Source of the DNA: JAAYCB01 sp012744395
Lineage (GTDB): Bacteria > Planctomycetota > Planctomycetia > Pirellulales > Thermoguttaceae
DNA length: 14,964 nt
Reading direction: 5' to 3'
Assembly: GCA_028703175.1 (NCBI GenBank)
Contig: JAQVNJ010000144.1
Span: 1 to 14,964 of the forward strand
A model generated the notes under the pieces. That model was not told the origin of the DNA, did not search any database, and saw nothing but the letters and a program-made list of their open reading frames with translations. This document shows, piece by piece, positions 6,800-13,692 of the stretch; within the stretch, counting starts at the first letter, position 1, and each line of letters begins with the position of its first letter. The translations under genes were made by a program, and so were the position numbers.

Positions 6800-9700
6800 G
6801 CCTGCATCGATCACAGAATAAACAGTCGAGTTCTCCCACCGTTCTCACACCCAGGTCGCAACGCCCGGGACTGGTCCGCGGCAGCAGCCGCCTCAAGATT
6901 CGCACCCCGCCCAGAAGAGCCAGAAACGCGCCCGCCGGACAGAGGTTCCGGCACCAGAACCGGCGGTAGAAAAACGATAAGACAACCAGCCCCAACGCGA
7001 ACCACACGACCCACCAATCGCGCAGCGGGCTGAACACCGTCAGCAGCGGATCGGCCAAGAGGACGCCGTCGTCGCGCGTCAAACCAAACAGGATCACCAG
7101 CAGCGCCAGCAGCACGTACTTGACCGTCCGGCCATACCGCCAGACGCCCTTGGCAGGTTCCGTCTCCAGCGCTGGCGGCCGCAGATCGCCGACCAGCTCC
7201 TGGAGGGCCCCGAACGGGCAGACAGCGCCGCAATACACGTTCCCAAAAAACATCACTGCGACCGGCACGACCAGCACAAGAAAGAACGAACCGCTCAGCC
7301 AGTCCCCCGGAAGGTTGCCGCTCAGGATCGCGATCACCTGCTGCGAACCGTACTGGAGGTTCCACACGAAACCCGTCAAGACGAGCGTGGCCAGGAGCAT
7401 TGCCCGCCTCAGCCAGACTCGCGGCCGATAGCGGAGCGCCAGCGCCAGGCCGAACAGCGCGGCCAGACAGACCAGCGGCCGGTCGATCGGCCGCCGCGCC
7501 GGCGGCGCCGCGGCCTCCGCTTCGATCCCCAGCGCGGCCAGTGCAAACTTCGCTCCCGCCTGGCGGAGCGATCCGAGAATCGCCTCCGCGGTGATCGTTG
7601 CCCCGGTCACCGCGTCGACGCCTTCCAGTCCATCTGCTCGAAACAGGTTGTGCCCCGGCAGCCCTTTGAGCCAGCCGGCAAGACTCTCGACGTAGGCCGG
7701 CGTCTCCCGCGAGCGGACGATCCGCAGATCGCGCAGGCTGCCGTCGCGGGCGACGTAGACCGCCATCGCGATCGGGCCGCCGTAGCCGGAGACGCCGCCG
7801 CCCAGCGACTCGCTGCTGAACACGTAGCCGCCCTTGTCGCCATCCGACTCGGGGACGATCCAATACCGCAGCGGGCTGCCATCTTCCCCCACGGCCGTCG
7901 CCTCAGCGAGGTTCTCGCTGGCGGTCATCGCCCGAGCTGCTTCGAGCACGCGCTCTTCCTCGGTGCCGGCGGCCGCGGCCGCGGCGATCTGCGAGGCGGC
8001 CAGCACCGACGCCGCCGCTCCCAACAGCCAATAGCCGGCCGGGCGGACCAGCCGGTCGAACCCGTCCGCCCCGGCCGGCCGCCGCGGCGGCCGCGCCCGG
8101 ACCGCCGGCGGAACCAGGTTCACCCCGATCAGCAGGGCCAGCACGCCCAGCGTCAGCCAGGTCCCCAGCAGCGGCAGCAGCAGCCAGCCGGAAGCCAAGG
8201 CCCCCGCCGCGCCGCCCCAGTGATCGAGCATCTCCAGGCTGGCCCCCGCGGCGGCTGGCGACTGGCCGGCCGCGCGGAGCCGCGCCGCCCCGATCGGAAA
8301 GTACAGGCCCACGCAGAGGCCGACGCCGACAAACAGGGCCGCGTAAGCCGCCCGCGGCGCCCCTTCCGAAACCGCCGCCACCAGCCCGAGGACCACCAGG
8401 TTGAGCGACAGGCAACCCGGCAAGAGCCCGCGCCGCCTGCCCGAACCGCGCCGCAGGAGCCGCTCGGTCAACATGCTGCCGGCAAACGAACCGAACATGA
8501 ACAGCGACGAGATCAACCCGATGTCGAGGAACAGGGAACCGAACCGCGCCTGGTACTGAAACATCAGGACGATGCTCAGCGACATGCCGGCCAGCCCCGT
8601 GGCGAAGACCAGGAACCGGCCGTCGAAGGCCGCGGCGGCGGTGATCGACTCGCGCGTCGCCCGGCCGCCGCGCGGCGCCAGCAGATAGAGCAGCCGGAGC
8701 AGCCCATAGATCACGATCGGGCAGGCGGCGATCCAGATTCCGGCGCGATGCAGCACCGGCACGGTCCCTGCGAGCGAGAGCAGCGTCGTCCGGCGCAAGG
8801 CCAACAGCAGGCTGAAGAACAGCGAAATCGGCCGCTCGTCGCGGTTGAGCAGCAGGGCGGCCGGCGCGGCGGCCGCCGTCTGGCTGTAGGCCTCCAGCTG
8901 GAACTCCGCGCGGTCCGGCACGTAGAGCGACATCAGGCCTTGCGCTGGGTAGACCTCCGCGGCGGCGGGGATGTTGGCGAACCGGTCGCGGAGTTCGGCC
9001 GGCGCGGTCGAGAGCCCCTCGCCGTCGGAGGCGACGAGCCAGCTCTCCTCGCCCGGCTTGAGCACGACGTGGCCGAAGACCGACTGGAGCGTCGCCAGCG
9101 CCGCAGCGCCCAGAAACGCCCGCTCCTGGCCGATGAAGTTCTCCGCGCCGGTCAGCCGCGCGCAGACGACTCCCCCCTCGGCCAGCGACTGCCGGACGAT
9201 CTCGAAGAACTCCCGCGTCCAGTAGTGGTTGAGCACCAGCGTGGTCGGGTCCGGCAGGTTGAGCCACACCAGGTCGAACCGGCGGCGCTGCGACTGGAGA
9301 AAATCGCGCGCCTCCCGCCCCGGCGCGTGCAGCCGCTCCGCCCCGGCCTTCAGCTCGGCCGGCAGCACTTCAAGCAGTCGCCGCGGATACTCCGGATCGG
9401 GGTGCAGCCAGACCACCTCGCCGATTTGCGGCAGCTTGCCCAGGCGCAGGCAGATGCTCAACGAATCGCCGCCGACGATGAGCGCGTTTTTCGCCGCCGG
9501 ATGCTGCGACAGCCCCAGCGCGATGACTTCGGAGGCGTGCTGGATGTTGGGCACCGTCTCCGAGACGCCGCCCCACGAGATGACCACCAGCTGGCCCCCG
9601 TGCCGGCCGTAGAGGTATTTCGCCTGCGCCGTGGTGAAGCGGCCTCGATACTCCTCCGCCGCAAGCAGCCGGCTCCACCGCGCGCGGTCGCTTGCGCGGC

Positions 9701-10373
9701 TCCATCGGTCGGGCAGGCCGCCCAGGCTGACCGCCACCAGCGCCGCCAAAAGCGCCAGGAGGATTCCGCCCGACGCGCCCGACCGCTTCAACCGCTCCCC
9801 GGCGAACCAGCCGATCGCCGACATCGCCACCAGCACGATCCCCGCATCGGCGATGATGCTCTCCGCGCACACCCCCCTGGCCAGGAGCAGCGTGACGACA
9901 ATTCCCCCCAAAAAGCTGCCGAGAGCCTCGACCATGTAGACGCGCGCCGGCGGCAGGGCCGCTTCGCGCTCCCACCAGCGGCACGCCAGCGTGAACAGCA
10001 GCCCCGTGACCAAGCTGATCGGCGCGTTGGCGACCAGGCTCACCGCCAACATGCGGCCGAACGGATAGACCTCGTAGGCGGGCACGCCCCCCAGCGCCCG
10101 GGCGTCTGCAATCAGGGCCTGTTGAACCACCAGCGCGGGGATGTACAGCAGCACCGTCAGCTCGAATCGCTCCACCAGGCCCCCCAGGCGGCCGGCGACG
10201 GCGCGGCCGAGCACGGCGCCCAGGCCGACCCACAGCAGCCACGAACCGAAGAAACTCCCCACGCCCAGCTCGCTCCCCTCGAACGCGGCGAGAAAATCGC
10301 GAAACAGGAGCGTCTGCGCCACCAGGGCGAAAAAACCCAGACCGAGTATGAGAGCGGAGCGAAACGGCTTCAT
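6786..10373 (-). CDS. Spermidine-synthase-like / FMN-binding / polyferredoxin membrane fusion
   Basis: Predicted 1195 residues from ATG 10373 (a GTG at 10400 is possible; neither has a clear Shine-Dalgarno). Residues about 1-215 are membrane helices. About 235-500 form a Rossmann domain like fused MFS/spermidine synthases (ALIVGGDS near 297-304, FDLVWLNLPDP at 366-376). The catalytic Asp expected before the LPDP-type turn is Asn372, so aminopropyl transfer is doubtful. About 515-760 is a second membrane block. About 800-945 is an FMN-binding domain like RnfG/NqrC/NosR; DAVTGATIT (920-928) matches the ApbE flavinylation motif, with Thr928 the likely covalent FMN site by analogy with NqrC. About 965-1195 has several helices plus NapH/NosR-like clusters: CGAVCP (Cys1048, Cys1052), CRNLCP (Cys1141, Cys1145), and Cys1172, 1184, 1187, 1190. 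The design suggests electron transfer across the cytoplasmic membrane to an external flavin. It follows the AmrB-AmrA fusion by 84 bp. Confidence 0.92.
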   Translation of the reverse strand: MKPFRSALILGLGFFALVAQTLLFRDFLAAFEGSELGVGSFFGSWLLWVGLGAVLGRAVAGRLGGLVERFELTVLLYIPALVVQQALIADARALGGVPAYEVYPFGRMLAVSLVANAPISLVTGLLFTLACRWWEREAALPPARVYMVEALGSFLGGIVVTLLLARGVCAESIIADAGIVLVAMSAIGWFAGERLKRSGASGGILLALLAALVAVSLGGLPDRWSRASDRARWSRLLAAEEYRGRFTTAQAKYLYGRHGGQLVVISWGGVSETVPNIQHASEVIALGLSQHPAAKNALIVGGDSLSICLRLGKLPQIGEVVWLHPDPEYPRRLLEVLPAELKAGAERLHAPGREARDFLQSQRRRFDLVWLNLPDPTTLVLNHYWTREFFEIVRQSLAEGGVVCARLTGAENFIGQERAFLGAAALATLQSVFGHVVLKPGEESWLVASDGEGLSTAPAELRDRFANIPAAAEVYPAQGLMSLYVPDRAEFQLEAYSQTAAAAPAALLLNRDERPISLFFSLLLALRRTTLLSLAGTVPVLHRAGIWIAACPIVIYGLLRLLYLLAPRGGRATRESITAAAAFDGRFLVFATGLAGMSLSIVLMFQYQARFGSLFLDIGLISSLFMFGSFAGSMLTERLLRRGSGRRRGLLPGCLSLNLVVLGLVAAVSEGAPRAAYAALFVGVGLCVGLYFPIGAARLRAAGQSPAAAGASLEMLDHWGGAAGALASGWLLLPLLGTWLTLGVLALLIGVNLVPPAVRARPPRRPAGADGFDRLVRPAGYWLLGAAASVLAASQIAAAAAAGTEEERVLEAARAMTASENLAEATAVGEDGSPLRYWIVPESDGDKGGYVFSSESLGGGVSGYGGPIAMAVYVARDGSLRDLRIVRSRETPAYVESLAGWLKGLPGHNLFRADGLEGVDAVTGATITAEAILGSLRQAGAKFALAALGIEAEAAAPPARRPIDRPLVCLAALFGLALALRYRPRVWLRRAMLLATLVLTGFVWNLQYGSQQVIAILSGNLPGDWLSGSFFLVLVVPVAVMFFGNVYCGAVCPFGALQELVGDLRPPALETEPAKGVWRYGRTVKYVLLALLVILFGLTRDDGVLLADPLLTVFSPLRDWWVVWFALGLVVLSFFYRRFWCRNLCPAGAFLALLGGVRILRRLLPRTSPGRCDLGVRTVGELDCLFCDRCRHAQD

Positions 10374-10385
10374 GAAATTGCCCGC

Positions 10386-10398
10386 GGGGACTGTCCCC
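10386..10398. repeat. GGGGAC/GTCCCC palindrome near a start codon
   Basis: Perfect 6-bp arms around one central T, 13 nt upstream of the ATG at 10373 and inside the alternative GTG-start extension. It shares the 11-nt core GGGACTGTCCC with the larger palindrome at 14211-14231. It could affect translation of the 1195-residue gene, or be a dispersed repeat. Confidence 0.4.
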
Positions 10399-10457
10399 AC
10401 GATTGTTCCGCGGGAGCTGTCTTGGAACGCGTCCAGTCCGCGGCCAACAGATTCCTT

Positions 10458-12122
10458 CTACCTCGAACCAGCTTCGGCGGCGCCCGCCCGCGGTTCCTCT
10501 TCGCCGAAGACGATCGCCTCGAAGACCTCGAAGGCCGCGCCCTGCTGCCAGGCGTCCTCCGGCAGCCCCGCCTTGCGGGAAAGGTGGGCGAGCGTCGTCT
10601 CCAGGTCCCAGCCCTGCTCGGTGGCCACCTGGGGGAGAAACAACGCCCCCCGCTCCCCCTTCTTCAACACCACGCCGTGCCTGCCGATCTCGATCTCCGA
10701 AACGGAGGCCACCGGGCGGAGCGGAGTGAGCGTCGAAATCTCGATCTGGATGGCGTCCATCTCGGGCAACTCGACCGGCGGAAAACGGTGGTCGTTGAGC
10801 CCCGCGTTGACGGCCTGCGCCATCACGCACCTGTACAGCGGCCGGGTGGGAACCACCTCGCCGATGCACCCCCGCAGTTGGCCCCCCTTGTACAGCGTGA
10901 CAAACGCCCCCGAGGGCCGCCGCAGCGCCGGCGTGATCCTGATCTCCGCCGGCTCGGCCGCCGACAGTTCCTTCTTCTCCAGCACGCAGGTCAAGGTGGC
11001 GCGGGCCAGCCGCAACAGGTCGGCCCGCTCGGCCGGGCTCAGGTCGGCCGATTGCTCCTCGGCCGTGGCGGGCTGCCCCGGCGGCCACCCGCCGATCACC
11101 GCAAACGCGCAATAGCTCACCGAGCTGGACCAATCGCCGGTGATCCGCCCCGAAGTCTCATAATGCAGCTGCCGCACTTGGGCATCGGCCGGCAGCATCG
11201 CTAAGAGGACGCCGATCGCGCAGCGGCCGCAGATCGTGGCGCCGGTCTGGTCGATGTAGTCGAGGAAGCCGTCGAGGTTCTTCTCGCACAACCGGTCGAT
11301 CGCACCCCCGTCGAGTTTTTTGAGATTTTCCGGCACTTCGTCTGAAAAGGGCAGATAGCCGAAATTCGCCCCATAGTGCGTGAAATCGCTGCTGGCCACC
11401 ACGAGCGTCCGCTGATCGACCAGGCCGCCGAGAATCCGCCCCAGCTTGCGGACCGTGGCCCGGTCCAGGTCTCCCACGACGATCGGCACGAGTTGGAAGT
11501 CGTTGAGGACCCGCTGGAGCAGCGGAAGTTGGATCCCCACGCTGTGCTCGCTCTCGTGCACGAAGGGAATTTCCTGAAACTCCGCGTGCTCCCGCAGTTC
11601 GGCGATGAACTTCCGATCGAGCGCGACTTCGCCCAGCGGCGTGGCGTAATGCGTGAAGCCGGGCACGCTGGCGATGCTCTCCATCGGCACCCGGTGGCTC
11701 GGGCCGATCACCACCACGCGATCGATCGCGCGATCCTGGAGTTGGCGGACGCCATGGGCCGCGGTCGCGCCCGACCAGCGATAGCCGGCATGGGGCAGCA
11801 CCAGCCCGCAGAGCTTCTCGATCTTCCGGTCGGGCGCGGCGGCCAGGTAACCGTCGATCTCGCCGGCCAGTTCCCGCCTGCCGGCCGAGTACCAGTCGCC
11901 CGCCAGCGGCGAGGTGAAGACGCGGCGCTTTCCGCTCGGCGCACGCTCGATCTCCGCGGCGGCCAGCGGCTCCCCTTGCGCTCCGCCCGGCGGCCGCGAA
12001 CCGGCCGGCGCGGCGTTCTGGAGCGGCGCGGCCCGATCGCACGAAATCAACAGCACGGCGGCAGACAGGCCGCCGATCCAGCAGGCGGCCCGCCTTGCCG
12101 CCGTCCTTCGCAATCGGCTCAT
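10458..12122 (-). CDS. amrB-amrA: AmrB (MEMO)-AmrA (AMMECR1) fusion, predicted lipoprotein
   Basis: Predicted 554 residues; ATG 12122 has GGGAGGG 7 nt upstream. Residues 1-28 are a basic, hydrophobic signal ending in lipobox LISC (Cys28), so the protein should be lipid-anchored outside the cytoplasmic membrane. Residues about 68-345 are the MEMO/AmrB domain, with the metal-site set of human MEMO1 conserved: PHAGY (His111), GPSHR (His143), SSDFTHYG (Asp246, His249) and TICGR (Cys298). EHS at 192-194 is also kept. Residues about 365-540 are the AMMECR1/AmrA domain with the family signature LRGCIG (416-421). AmrA, AmrB and the radical SAM AmrS are known to co-occur; their reaction is not established. 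MEMO is a relative of nonheme iron dioxygenases. Here the two are joined, exported and placed in one operon with AmrS and a flavin/Fe-S membrane protein. Confidence 0.95.
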   Translation of the reverse strand: MSRLRRTAARRAACWIGGLSAAVLLISCDRAAPLQNAAPAGSRPPGGAQGEPLAAAEIERAPSGKRRVFTSPLAGDWYSAGRRELAGEIDGYLAAAPDRKIEKLCGLVLPHAGYRWSGATAAHGVRQLQDRAIDRVVVIGPSHRVPMESIASVPGFTHYATPLGEVALDRKFIAELREHAEFQEIPFVHESEHSVGIQLPLLQRVLNDFQLVPIVVGDLDRATVRKLGRILGGLVDQRTLVVASSDFTHYGANFGYLPFSDEVPENLKKLDGGAIDRLCEKNLDGFLDYIDQTGATICGRCAIGVLLAMLPADAQVRQLHYETSGRITGDWSSSVSYCAFAVIGGWPPGQPATAEEQSADLSPAERADLLRLARATLTCVLEKKELSAAEPAEIRITPALRRPSGAFVTLYKGGQLRGCIGEVVPTRPLYRCVMAQAVNAGLNDHRFPPVELPEMDAIQIEISTLTPLRPVASVSEIEIGRHGVVLKKGERGALFLPQVATEQGWDLETTLAHLSRKAGLPEDAWQQGAAFEVFEAIVFGEEEPRAGAAEAGSR

Positions 12123-12225
12123 GCTCGATCCCTCCCTGCGCTATCCCTGCCAGTGCCCCGGTCGTCTGATCTCGCTTGGGCGCAGCCGCTTGAGCGGAAT
12201 TCGCCGATCCAGCAGGCGGCCCGCC
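12071..12225. repeat. Exact 24-bp direct repeat in two adjacent genes
   Basis: 12071-12094 and 12202-12225 are identical (they begin CGCCGATCCAGCAGG and end CGGCCCGCC), offset by 131 bp. One copy encodes part of the lipoprotein signal (RAACWIGG), the other the middle of the small Tat protein (AGRLLDR), in different reading frames. An exact 24-nt match is very unlikely by chance. Confidence 0.85.
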
Positions 12226-12347
12226 CCCCCCTGCCCTCTCCCCGGGACGGTCCGGTCGAAACACCGCCGCCCGGCCCGCTTCAAGCGGCCCGCCGCCAGC
12301 ACCGCGGCGGCGCTCGCCAGCCAGTACGCAAATCGGCGGCGCGTCAT
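12141..12347 (-). CDS. Small Tat-signal protein between amrS and amrB-amrA
   Basis: Predicted 68 residues from ATG 12347, which overlaps the amrS stop as ATGA; an in-frame ATG at 12353 would add two residues. The N terminus MTRRRFAYWLASAAAVLAAG is a twin-arginine signal with a short hydrophobic core. The remainder, about 45 residues, is strongly basic, has a single Cys, and ends IPLKRLRPSEIRRPGHWQG. Translational coupling to AmrS and an 18-bp gap to the AmrB-AmrA lipoprotein put it firmly in this operon. I do not recognise a named family. Options: an exported peptide substrate of the radical SAM or MEMO/AMMECR1 enzymes, a small partner subunit, or a remnant of a larger Tat protein. It is too short for an enzyme. 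Confidence 0.75.
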   Translation of the reverse strand: MTRRRFAYWLASAAAVLAAGRLKRAGRRCFDRTVPGRGQGGAGRLLDRRIPLKRLRPSEIRRPGHWQG

Positions 12348-13315
12348 TCCCATATCCCGTATACCTCCCTCTGGCAATCCGGGCAGCGGCCATTGCGGAT
12401 CCGATTCGCCACGATCGTAAATCCGTAGCGCTCGACGAGCCGCGTCCCGCAGCCGGGGCAGTGCGTGTCCTCGGCCCCGGAGCGCATGATATTGCCCAGA
12501 TACACGTGCTTGAGCCCTTCGCTTTCGGCGATCTGTTTGGCCCGATCGAGCGTTTCCGCGGGCGTGGGCGGCAGGTTCTCCATTTGAAACTGGGGCGAAA
12601 ACCGCGAGAAATGCAGGGGCGTCTCGCGGCCCATGTTTTGCGCTACCCAGCGGCAAAGGTCGCCGAGCATCGCGTCGCTGTCGTTCAGGGTCGGAATCAC
12701 CAGGTTCGTCACCTCGACCTCCACGCCCATCGACTTGGCGACGACCAGGGAGTTCAAGACGGGCGCCAGCGTCGCGCGGCAAACGTCGCGGTAAAACCGG
12801 TCGGACATCGCCTTCAGATCGATGTTCGCCGCGTCGACATATTCGCAGAGCCGCCGCCAGGGCGCCTCGTTGATGTAGCCCGCGGTGACCAGCACGTTCC
12901 GCAGCCCCGCCTCCCTGGCCGCCCGGCAACTGTCCAGCGTGTATTCGTAATACACGATCGGCTCGGTGTACGTGTAGGCGACCGACCGGCAGTTGCATTC
13001 GACCGCCAGCGCGGCGACCTGCTCGGGAAGCAGCTCGCCGGCGGGCGTTTCCTCCGGGTTGGCCTGCGAGATCTCCCAGTTCTGGCAATTCTTGCAGTGC
13101 AGGTTGCAGCCGACGGTGGCCAGGGAGAGAATCCCGCTGCCGGGCAGAAAGTGGAACAGCGGCTTCTTCTCAACCGGGTCGACATGGACCGCGCAGGGGC
13201 GGCCGTAGGTCACGGCCAGCAGCTTGCCGCCGACATTCACCCGCACGCGGCATTCACCGCTCTCGCCCGGCGCGATCACGCAGCCTTTCGGGCAGAGCTT
13301 GCATTCGAGCCGCAT
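12344..13315 (-). CDS. amrS: AmmeMemoRadiSam system radical SAM enzyme
   Basis: Predicted 323-residue cytosolic enzyme; ATG 13315 has GGAGG 8 nt upstream. The N-terminal Cys-rich element CKLCPKGC with Cys22 (residues 5-22) and the radical SAM motif CNLHCKNC (Cys70, Cys74, Cys77; [4Fe-4S] plus S-adenosylmethionine) are intact. YTYTEP (114-119), NIDLKA (164-169), VTNLVIPTLND (202-212) and HFSRFSPQF are typical of the AmrS/PflA-like activase subgroup. The C terminus has two CPxC pairs (Cys286/289 and Cys311/314) that could bind Zn or another cluster. AmrS occurs with AMMECR1 and MEMO across archaea and bacteria; its substrate is not known. It is the first gene of the minus-strand operon and has no export signal, unlike the next genes. 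Confidence 0.96.
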   Translation of the reverse strand: MRLECKLCPKGCVIAPGESGECRVRVNVGGKLLAVTYGRPCAVHVDPVEKKPLFHFLPGSGILSLATVGCNLHCKNCQNWEISQANPEETPAGELLPEQVAALAVECNCRSVAYTYTEPIVYYEYTLDSCRAAREAGLRNVLVTAGYINEAPWRRLCEYVDAANIDLKAMSDRFYRDVCRATLAPVLNSLVVAKSMGVEVEVTNLVIPTLNDSDAMLGDLCRWVAQNMGRETPLHFSRFSPQFQMENLPPTPAETLDRAKQIAESEGLKHVYLGNIMRSGAEDTHCPGCGTRLVERYGFTIVANRIRNGRCPDCQREVYGIWE

Positions 13316-13348
13316 GGCGCGCGCCTCCGCTGGTTACGGGGGAATTGG

Positions 13349-13400
13349 GAATGTCGAAAATCAAATGTCGAAAGAATGTCGAATGTCGAAAATCAAATGA
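13349..13400. repeat. Heptamer repeat array (GAATGTC / GAAAATC type)
   Basis: Units GAATGTC, GAAAATC, AAATGTC, an 11-nt irregular unit, GAATGTC, GAAAATC and AAATGAA run head to tail. Period 7 holds apart from the one 4-nt expansion. It lies 34 bp upstream of the amrS start codon, where a promoter would be expected. Confidence 0.7.
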
Positions 13401-13408
13401 ACAGACCT

Positions 13409-13434
13409 CGCTGCCAAGCTCCAGCCTGGCAGCG
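13409..13434. repeat. REP-like palindromic repeat, variant in opposite sense
   Basis: CGCTGCCA (13409-13416) pairs with TGGCAGCG (13427-13434); after one mismatch the inner GC pairs close a TCCA loop. Length and layout match the CGGA-loop element 20 bp away, with loop polarity suggesting the reverse orientation. The pair looks like a BIME-style doublet. Confidence 0.6.
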
Positions 13435-13453
13435 CCAGCCGCAGTCTCACTCG

Positions 13454-13479
13454 GGTTCCCAAGCCGGAGCTTGGGAACC
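13454..13479. repeat. REP-like palindromic repeat, copy 2
   Basis: An 11-bp perfect stem (GGTTCCCAAGC with GCTTGGGAACC) closes a CGGA tetraloop. It is identical to 3419-3444 except for one C-G pair replaced by A-T, a compensatory change that preserves the stem. Confidence 0.75.
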
Positions 13480-13547
13480 AGAAGACGGCGCGTGATCTCT
13501 GACCCGCCCCCCTGCCCCGCATTCTACCAGATTCGGAGTCAAACTCC

Positions 13548-13692
13548 ATGAACACCCGCAGAACGTTTCCGAAGACCGCCGCAGCCGCGGCGGGCGCCGT
13601 TTTCGGCTGGGGAAAAGCCGGCCGAGCGGTATCAGCAGCGACGCGAGGGGGTGCCGCCTATTCCCGCGCGGCATTGCGATCCTGCCGGCCGC
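13548..13692 (+). pseudogene. Tat-signal N-terminal remnant of a lost gene
   Basis: ATG 13548, preceded by GGAG 9 nt upstream, begins MNTRRTFPKTAAAAAGAVFG, a twin-arginine signal of the kind heading many planctomycete secreted oxidoreductases and hydrolases (a Pro sits where Leu is usual). After about residue 35 the frame loses sense, and from 13693 the DNA is antisense to an anSME pseudogene. The rest of the gene was probably deleted. The original family cannot be told. Confidence 0.55.

Larger units (their letters stand above)
13316..13547. other. Repeat-filled gap upstream of amrS
   Basis: This 232-bp region should contain the operon promoter, but I find no convincing -35/-10 pair. It is largely occupied by heptamer repeats (13349-13400) and two REP-like hairpins (13409-13434 and 13454-13479). 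The amrS ribosome binding site is at 13324-13328. Confidence 0.5.

Noticed and set aside
7650..11204. A 1184-codon plus-strand open frame opposite the large membrane protein and the AmrB-AmrA fusion
   Set aside because: Its translation is Arg/Gln/Pro-rich without any recognisable motif, and the opposite strand encodes clear conserved domains. Long antisense frames are expected in GC-rich DNA.
12141..13088. A long extension of the small Tat protein upstream through amrS
   Set aside because: The upstream part is amrS in a shifted frame; the Tat signal and ATGA coupling define the start near 12347.
13349..13400. A CRISPR array or iteron origin in the repeat-rich gap
   Set aside because: Units are 7 nt, tandem and without spacers; there are no cas or replication genes nearby.
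12461..13495. A 344-codon plus-strand open frame antisense to amrS
   Set aside because: No motif, and it runs into intergenic repeats; amrS is certain on the other strand.
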